Shown here piece by piece: positions 58,106 through 64,000 of a stretch of 64,000 nucleotides of DNA. Positions within the stretch are counted from its first letter, which is position 1. Each line of letters starts with the position of its first letter. Both the position numbers and the translations under genes were made by a program. Origin of the DNA: Sipunculus nudus (lineage: Eukaryota > Annelida > Sipuncula > Golfingiida > Sipunculidae); the NCBI GenBank assembly GCA_026874595.1, contig CM049313.1, positions 17,049,508 through 17,113,507 on the forward strand. The letters run 5' to 3'. The notes under the pieces are model-generated. The model had not been told where the DNA came from, did not search any database, and saw nothing but the letters and a program-made list of their open reading frames with translations.

Positions 58106-61100
58106 TAAGCGTGTATAAAACAGAATATGGAACTGTAATATAAAAGTATCCAAAGCCACACTCAGTGAATCTAAGACGTGGTATGAGCATAGCAAAACAT
58201 TTGTTTTATCCAATATATTACGGCACTTTTTGATCAGCAGGCGCTTCTTTCACCTGATTTCCGTCGACGACGTAAATATAACAGGTGAATTAATCACTCA
58301 CTGGTGTATAGGATACGAGGCGATATATCAAATTTAAATGTGAGATAGCAGAAGCTACAGTTTTGATGACTCAAACAATTAATGAGCCCTCTTAGGTATT
58401 ATAAAATGCGGAAAATATATTTTTCTCATGAATCCATCCTGCAACATATGATTTTACCCTTATAAGCAAAGTGTTAGCATATACCATACTTCATGTTTTA
58501 TTTGTCATGTGACAATTATTGAAATAGATTCCTCTTTTTTATATTTTAACTATACTTTAACGACCATTTGCATTTTACAATTGGCTTGATAACCTTTCAG
58601 ATGTAGGCCATATAAAATGTAAATTATGAATTTATGTGGTCATTTACTGGAACACATGGCGTGGATAATGACAGAGCTATGTGTCACCTGACGTGTTGCA
58701 ATGTAATTACTATTAGATAATACCGAAATGTTCTGTACATGAGGCTAGTTGCACTTAACGGGTCTAAATATAATTCGCCATAAAACAATGATCAAATGGT
58801 AATACCAATAATGATTGAGCATTGAAATTGCGGTTAGCAATTTGCTACGCTTCTGTTTGTTTTCTCGGCTATTGCCGTTCTGAGTGAATGAGTGTATTTA
58901 TTTTTCTCCCTTGAAATGTCGCTTCTTGTAAAACATTGATGAAATAGGATAGGGAGGTTAAAGTGAGTATTATGCCATGTATGAAGTGAGTATACGGTTG
59001 CAAGCTCCCTGGTGCCTTTCGTAGGAATAGCGTCAATTCGGCAAGTCGCTGTTGACAAACTATTTTGATTAACTCACAGGCGAAATAGGTAAAGGTGCAA
59101 TATTAGTCGGAAACATAAAGCTCACCCCTGGGCCTGCTTCCTTATTCATATTGATTCAAGAGAAACGAAATGTTGATTATTTATTATTGTTTTAATGATA
59201 AGTATAATATAATTCTTGCGTTCATTTAGTCGTTTATCCTATCGGCTTTGTGTATCTTTAGTATTAAACCAGTTTTATCACGTCATTGACTAAATATGAA
59301 AGGCAGTCGTGGTGGATCGAATCTAGCTGGAATGGGCGTTCTCATTTCTCCATAATTGGCGAGGGGATGCATATTCGACAAGGAATAACCATATCTCAAT
59401 GAACTTTTCCAAAATCAGGACACCAGGGAAGCATGAAAGTACATCAAGACAGGGCTATGGAACTCTTTCAGATTATTAATATTTTTTTCTCATCCACACG
59501 TGATATCCGACCGAAACTCAACGACTGAGGAACATGAATTATCAATTCAAAAACTGATAAACCAGAGTGAAAAATAAAGCAATTTATTTGTTTTTAATGC
59601 AGGTGTAGTTCATTTTATGCAACACTTACGCCAAGTCGACTGGTACAATGCGCTGGCTTAAACTACTGCACTGTTAGAATCCCGCCAATCCCACACATCA
59701 TTGCTCACAGTTGGTAATAATACTGCATACTGTGATCTCAGCTGATATTCTTATGCTCAAAGGAAATTTGTTTTTTTTTTCTCCCTGTAAGCAATAGACA
59801 CGTCTGTTTAACAGAAAAGCCCATTTCAAGGAAAGCCGAATTTCAGGCGGTGAGATAAAGTAGCTCATACACTTGCGATCGTGGTTCCTCATTAATTTAG
59901 AAGTATGTTTTTTCTGTTTTTAACAAAGAGCCTGACTGGTATTAATTTTCCTTTTTCTCCCTGGGCGATTAGTTTTGTCATGCCAGTAGTCCATTTTCAT
60001 ATTTGGTTCAAGTGGTTGGGATGCACGGACCATGAAAAGGTTTGGACCATAATCCGAAACTGTATAACACGTTCTACTCTAGGGATTAATGTAGAAATAA
60101 TTAAAGTAAATATCTGTTAGTGTCTTTGATCTTCTTCCTATAGACCATAACACTCAGCAGAACAACAGAGAGCTGAGGTCTGAATCCTGGCAGATAAAAG
60201 TAATAGAAAAAAATGCTGCTTGTGCGATTTGGTGGTAATGTCCCTCAATCTCCGGAACAGCATCACCAAATAGAAAATACCGGAAATGGTTCAACTATTA
60301 ACGACACTGTAGATGATTTACACCATATCTCTTTGAATAGATACCGTTTAGGCTTTCAACCTGATAATAGGTTTTCCTAAGCGAACTTAATTAATTCGTT
60401 ATTAATCATGCATTTCAGTTAATGAAATTACAAAAAAAGTGTCCAGGGAAGCACTAGTTAATGCATATAATCTTCAATAATCTTTATTAGCTCATTTAAA
60501 GGTTAATACATAATTGTCCCCAGTAAAACCACCCTGGCACATCGGTTTAATACTGTTTTATACATTATTATAACTCTGCTACAGCTAACTGCGCTCAGAT
60601 TCTTCTGTAGCCTTCATAACCTGTAGCTCCCCTACATGACATTATGTAAAATAAACAGCAGGAACTCCTCTAGGCATACTCGTTACACATATATAAACAT
60701 GCCTCCTTGCCCTCAAATAACCGTTTATCGTAAACTAAGAGCGTCACAGCTGTCAGATCTGGCCGGAAGGGTCAAATCGAACCCCATCAATGGTAAATTA
60801 TCCTTTCAGAATTATGAAGTGTATACTCTTTACCTTTCTGCCATGCTTTCCCTATTATAATTATCCAGCAACCCCAAGAATTGCACATGAAGAGCGGAAA
60901 CGTCCACCGTACAAAATGAGCGGCTTTATGCTCAATGTTATTGATTATTGGATTGCTTTGTGTATTAGCGAGGTGATTGGTTCTGGACTAAATAAACAAT
61001 AGACACTGCTTAAGGGTTAAGATGTGGCATAACACAGAAATGATAGCATGAATATTGAATATTTGTATGACATAATGGTTCAGATATACCAGTTACTGAA

Positions 61101-61599
61101 ACATATCCCTCCCTTTTAGGTATTTTCCTAACAGTAATTAAGTAACTGTAGCTATGCATTGTGATCAATTCGGAGAACAAAATAGCTTGGAATTAAAGTG
61201 TTTGTGTTCTTCCAAATGAAACACGTAAGTGACTATATTTTCTGCTTCATTATCTGGGAGGGGTACTTTATAAGTCCCAGGTGGGATCGTGCTATTTAGT
61301 CAATAAGAGAAAAGGGACAGACTGAAGCTTTATAAATCCCCTACAGTGCCTCGACGTCCCATAGCATAGATACCATGGCGGTATTTGTTGTTCTCGTGTT
61401 CTCCTGTTAAGCAATAAATAGTCTAGAACGTTAACCATGTCTATGATGGCACCTTTGACAATAAACCTCGTGAATAAACGTTACCCTGGTTATTTTATGA
61501 ATGAACAAATATACTTCTTTTTAAAAAGTTGTTTCTCTGGAAGCTAACCGCCTCTATTTTTTTAATGCTAGCTTTAACAAGTACTATTTACATTTACAG
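58106..61599. other. Unique non-coding DNA
   Basis: Several open frames of 60-75 codons exist (for example 58834-59058 minus, 59905-60120 plus, 60636-60860 plus), but none has domain motifs or paired splice signals. This is probably intron or intergenic sequence. Confidence 0.45.
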
Positions 61600-61901
61600 A
61601 ATTCCATTCCGGTTTAAGACAACGTGGCAGGTTCTTAAACGCGATTATCCTGGTGTATTGTTCCTGCGGGTCCTGGGTGTGTGTCATCCCGATTGCTCTG
61701 TCATAACACCGAGGAACCCCCGAAAGGCGCAATCGTTTGTGAGTGAAACAGGATTGTTAGGAACAGTCACTCCATTAAGCCTGAAGAGCGCTCACCGAGG
61801 GTGGGGCCCACGGTAGAAAGTTTCAACGTCTCGGATGAGATTCGAGCTCATGATCTTCAAGCTTTGAGGCGTGTGCTCTAACCCTAGACCACGGAAGCCG
61901 G
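61600..61901 (-). mobile_element. tRNA-derived SINE, second copy
   Basis: Minus strand: CCGGCTTCCGTGGTCTAGGG opens the tRNA-like head, with the A box in GTGGTCTAGGGTTAGAGC and the B box in GAGCTCGAATCTC. Then come CCCCACCCTCGGTGAGCGC, TTCAGGCTTAATGGAGTGAC, CTCACAAACGATTGCGCC, GGGTTCCTCGGTGTTATGA and ACACCCAGGACCCGCAGG. The order matches the copy at 19449, but the promoter boxes carry more changes (C in the B box where G is expected), so this copy is the more degraded. Confidence 0.85.
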
Positions 61902-61938
61902 TATACTAAATATTCACCTAATTCTGTCTAATAATCAT

Positions 61939-62138
61939 CTTATTATTTTGTGCGCACAACTTATTATTTCGTGCGCACAACTTATTATTTTGTGCGCACA
62001 ACTTATTATTTCGTGCGCACAACTTATTATTTTGTGCGAACATCTTATTATTTTATGCGCACAACTTATTATTTTGTGCGAACATCTTATTATTTTGTGC
62101 GCACAACTTATTATTTCGTGCGCACAACTTATTACACT
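61939..62138. repeat. 21-bp minisatellite, nine copies
   Basis: The unit is CTTATTATTTTGTGCGCACAA, with units at 61939, 61960, 61981, 62002, 62023, 62044, 62065, 62086 and 62107 and a decayed tenth at 62128. A T/C alternation (TTTTG/TTTCG) and a recurring GTGCGAACAT variant (units 5 and 7) suggest higher-order copying. Each normal unit holds the palindrome TGTGCGCACA. Because 21 is a multiple of three, two long false frames (C-A-Q-L-I-I-L and F-V-R-T-T-Y-Y repeats) arise. Confidence 0.95.
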
Positions 62139-62150
62139 GTGAAAAATTGT

Positions 62151-62326
62151 GCGTTATTTTACGCGACAATGTCGTGGCAGCAAAGTTGACGCTGCATAGT
62201 CGCGTTATTTTACGCACATTTGATCATCTTATTCGCGTAATTTTACGCGATCAAGTGCGTGATTTTACGCTTATTTGGCATTTAGATATATAGCGTAATT
62301 TTACGTGATTAAGATCGTAATTTTAC
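62151..62326. promoter_or_regulatory. Cluster of six GCGTNATTTTACGC inverted motifs
   Basis: GCGTTATTTTACGC (62151, 62202), GCGTAATTTTACGC (62235), GCGTGATTTTACGC (62257), GCGTAATTTTACGT (62293) and TCGTAATTTTAC (62315). The commonest form is GCGTAA-TT-TTACGC, a perfect 6+6 inverted repeat. Spacing is irregular (51, 33, 22, 36 and 22 bases), so this is not a simple tandem array. It lies directly after the 21-bp minisatellite and 360-530 bases beyond the stop codon of the minus-strand gene. It may be protein-binding sites or a decayed satellite. Confidence 0.45.
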
Positions 62327-62418
62327 ATTTAATGTTACGTTTTTATTACGTCATTTGACATTAACAGGCCTTACTGATGGAAAAGAAGACACTTAATCTT
62401 GTTCATGTATACAAATAT

Positions 62419-62424
62419 TTTATT
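62419..62424 (-). terminator. Possible polyadenylation signal of the right-edge gene
   Basis: AATAAA on the minus strand, about 260 bases downstream of the stop codon at 62683. It is the first canonical signal found after the stop. Confidence 0.4.
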
Positions 62425-62682
62425 ACACCAAGCAGGGAGCCACGATATATCGATAGATGCAAAAAGATTGATACAAACATTAATTGATGGATCAGAAAAG
62501 AATATATACAATTAAAATGGCAGTCAATAGCTCTGAAAAGAATCTATATCAAACATATATAAAGTATTTATAAACCTCTACAGCAAACAAAATAAGGTTT
62601 TTATAACATTCCTATCCTCAATAACACTGTAAACATTACAGCAAGATTTCAGAGTTTTGCAATAAATAGAATATGATAGTGT

Positions 62683-62899
62683 CTAATACATTTGTGTACA
62701 TGGAAATATGCAACAAGTTGAAGCCCCTATCAGCTTCACCGACACGCCGTCTTTTTGTTTTTCCTCAATTTGTCCATTTATTATCGAAGTCACAGACGCA
62801 GTTACACAACTTCCAGACCTTGCTGCTGGTAACTGGTCTCTTTTGTTTCTTCTCTGTTTGACATTCGATCCCCTGATCGGGTTGATGCCAGCCAAGACT
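62683..62899 (-). CDS. Last coding exon of an unidentified spliced gene
   Basis: The minus-strand exon follows a good acceptor (TTTTGATATTTTACAG) and is open for 72 codons to TAG. It begins (R)-V-L-A-G-I-N-P-I-R-G-S-N-V-K-Q, is followed by a basic stretch R-R-N-K-R-D, then S-G-S-C-V-T-A-S-V-T-S-I-I-N-G, and ends C-C-I-F-P-C-T-Q-M-Y. The phase (one base needed) matches exactly the phase left by the donor at 63416, so the two exons join as F-I-Q-R-V-L-A-G. Frame agreement across a GT-AG intron of 516 bases is the best gene evidence in the window. I recognise no domain. The Cys pair near the end and the basic segment are the only marked features. Confidence 0.55.
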
Positions 62900-63415
62900 C
62901 TGTAAAATATCAAAATATTTCAATTTATATAAAATTATCTCTACAGCTTTTATTAACTTATATTTCTTTTATTTCCTGTAACATAGAATATCACTTTTTT
63001 TTGTGTAATTGTAAGGTTATGATGGCATTTGTAAGGTCATTATACCAAATTTTGAAATACCAAGATGAAGCTGGCCTTAATGCTTGACTGATTTGAATAT
63101 ATTATCACGGTGTATGAAATATATTTTTATACGGAAATGATAATCCAGTATATAGCGTGAAATAAATTCTAACCAAGGATGAAGGAATAGTAATATGTAA
63201 GGTCACAGTTATAGAACATTACTGCTTTTCAAAGTAATGGTTAAAATATGTTTACAGCATTAATAATTGCTGAAATAATAATAATAACAATAATAAAATC
63301 AAAAGTAATAGATTAATTAATATTACCTTTACCCATCAATTGTTTAACAACTACTGAAATTTTTAGCGTAAATTCCCACATGCACACATAACAGCATATA
63401 TTCAGTGATACATAC

Positions 63416-63517
63416 CGTTGGATGAATTTAAACATCTGACCCACTGAACTTGGAGAGTAAAAGTTGAAGGTATTATAGGCTTCAAAGACCAGGCCAAGAA
63501 AGCGCCGTATATATATG
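63416..63517 (-). CDS. Internal exon of the same unidentified gene
   Basis: The minus-strand exon ends with a consensus donor, CAACG|GTATGT, at 63416/63415. It encodes I-Y-I-R-R-F-L-G-L-V-F-E-A-Y-N-T-F, then Y-S-P-S-S-V-G-Q-M-F-K-F-I-Q, which reads like a real amphipathic protein segment. The upstream boundary is less certain. An in-phase stop lies about 15 bases before 63517, so the exon must start after it. The acceptor TTTGAG|C at 63518 gives the phase needed by the upstream exon but has a poor pyrimidine tract. A better-looking acceptor (CATTGCTTCCAG) at 63567 would put this exon in a different, quickly closed frame. Confidence 0.5.
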
Positions 63518-63751
63518 CTCAAAGGCTGTCATTCTGGTCTAAGATGTATCCTTCCACAACTGCATCCTGGAAGCAATGAAAGAGCAAAACATGATTGTTT
63601 GTGTATAAAACATGGCCATTGGTCCACATTATAATTGTCAAACTTTGATGTAATTTAGTTATGCCTAGATGTATTTTAGTGAGTCATGAAATTCAACATC
63701 AGTCATGCTTAGAAGTTTCTTAAGAAATAAACCTGTTTTCTTTTTACCTAC

Positions 63752-63851
63752 CTGCGAATATGACATATGGGTGGTGCATGGGATAGGTGCACTTGATCTT
63801 CAATTTCATATGCTGTAGTGGCTTCATGTCGAGAGGAAAACATAGAATGTT
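63752..63851 (-). CDS. Probable upstream exon of the same gene
   Basis: The minus-strand exon lies between acceptor ATGTTATACAG (63852) and a strong donor CGCAG|GTAGGT (63752/63751). It is open in the frame H-S-M-F-S-S-R-H-E-A-T-T-A-Y-E-I-E-D, then H-A-P-P-I-C-H-I-R. It leaves two bases (AG) that join C from 63517 to give S, keeping the frame into the next exon. The gene runs off the right edge, so its N-terminal part is missing and the product cannot be named. Alternative splicing to 63566 would end the protein after about ten more residues. Confidence 0.4.
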
Positions 63852-63912
63852 CTGTATAACATTTCATTGTATATAAAAATTGCAGAACAGAATATGATAA
63901 TTTGAGATAATA

Positions 63913-63968
<56 letters not shown>
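63913..63968. repeat. (TA)n microsatellite
   Basis: About 56 bases of alternating TA, lying in the presumed intron upstream of the 63752 exon. It produces a false IYIYIY extension of that frame. Confidence 0.9.
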
Positions 63969-63973
<5 letters not shown>

Positions 63974-64000
63974 GCATGAGCAGGCTGGGCCATTCCTTGC

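Noticed and set aside
61939-62138. CRISPR-like array
   Set aside because: Units are contiguous 21-bp repeats without unique spacers, in eukaryotic DNA and with no cas genes.
61948-62189. Heptad-repeat proteins C-A-Q-L-I-I-L and F-V-R-T-T-Y-Y
   Set aside because: Artefact of a 21-bp minisatellite whose period is divisible by three; no start context, flanking coding sequence or splice signals.

Overview
This window is AT-rich metazoan nuclear DNA made almost wholly of non-coding sequence and repeats. It is probably from a bivalve mollusc. I base that on repeat classes I know from bivalve genomes: an element opening with a TCATCTGAGCT hairpin followed by GTCCGTC-type repeats, 'GACCTTGA...' intron-type repeats ending in GGACGG tracts, tRNA-derived SINEs, and decayed Ty3/gypsy and jockey-like retroelements. 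There are no operons, bacterial genes, rRNA genes, intact tRNA genes or CRISPR arrays. The species cannot be named from this alone.

Layout, left to right. 1-8.2 kb: unique AT-rich DNA with a small CpG-rich patch (2.28-2.53 kb) and short tandem duplications. 8.18-11.08 kb: a repeat with a hairpin at each end, holding eight ~335-bp tandem units of two alternating types. 12.3-13.3 kb: a hAT-like non-autonomous DNA element. 13.95-50.83 kb: the main structural feature, an old tandem segmental duplication. Segment A (13.95-24.18) plus C (25.26-27.62) recurs in the same order and orientation as B (28.23-34.24) plus C' (45.18-50.83). The second unit has been opened by about 11 kb of insertions between B and C' (a dead LINE, repeat blocks, a Ty3/gypsy remnant with one LTR, a 160-bp-type tandem array) and by another 3.8 kb inside C' (a SINE fragment and a GTCGCC-rich MITE). 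The first unit has its own insertions (SINE, long TA repeat, a 312-bp tandem duplication, a 46-bp minisatellite).

50.8-64 kb: mostly unique DNA with a second, smaller tandem duplication (55.56-56.66 and 57.04-58.11), a SINE, a nine-copy 21-bp minisatellite, a cluster of six GCGTNATTTTACGC inverted motifs, and at the right edge the 3' end of a minus-strand spliced gene. Two or three of its exons join in frame across GT-AG introns. This is the best-supported protein gene, and I do not recognise its product. Weaker exon candidates lie at 52.08-52.62 kb (minus) and 53.25-53.45 kb (plus, membrane-protein-like).

The only recognisable protein domains are retroelement relics (endonuclease, reverse transcriptase, Gag zinc knuckle, protease, RNase H), all with stops, frameshifts or lost catalytic residues. 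I found no convincing new multi-gene system. The most notable signals are the nested architecture of the segmental duplication, the higher-order hairpin-ended array at 8.2-11.1 kb, and the palindrome-rich block at 61.94-62.33 kb.
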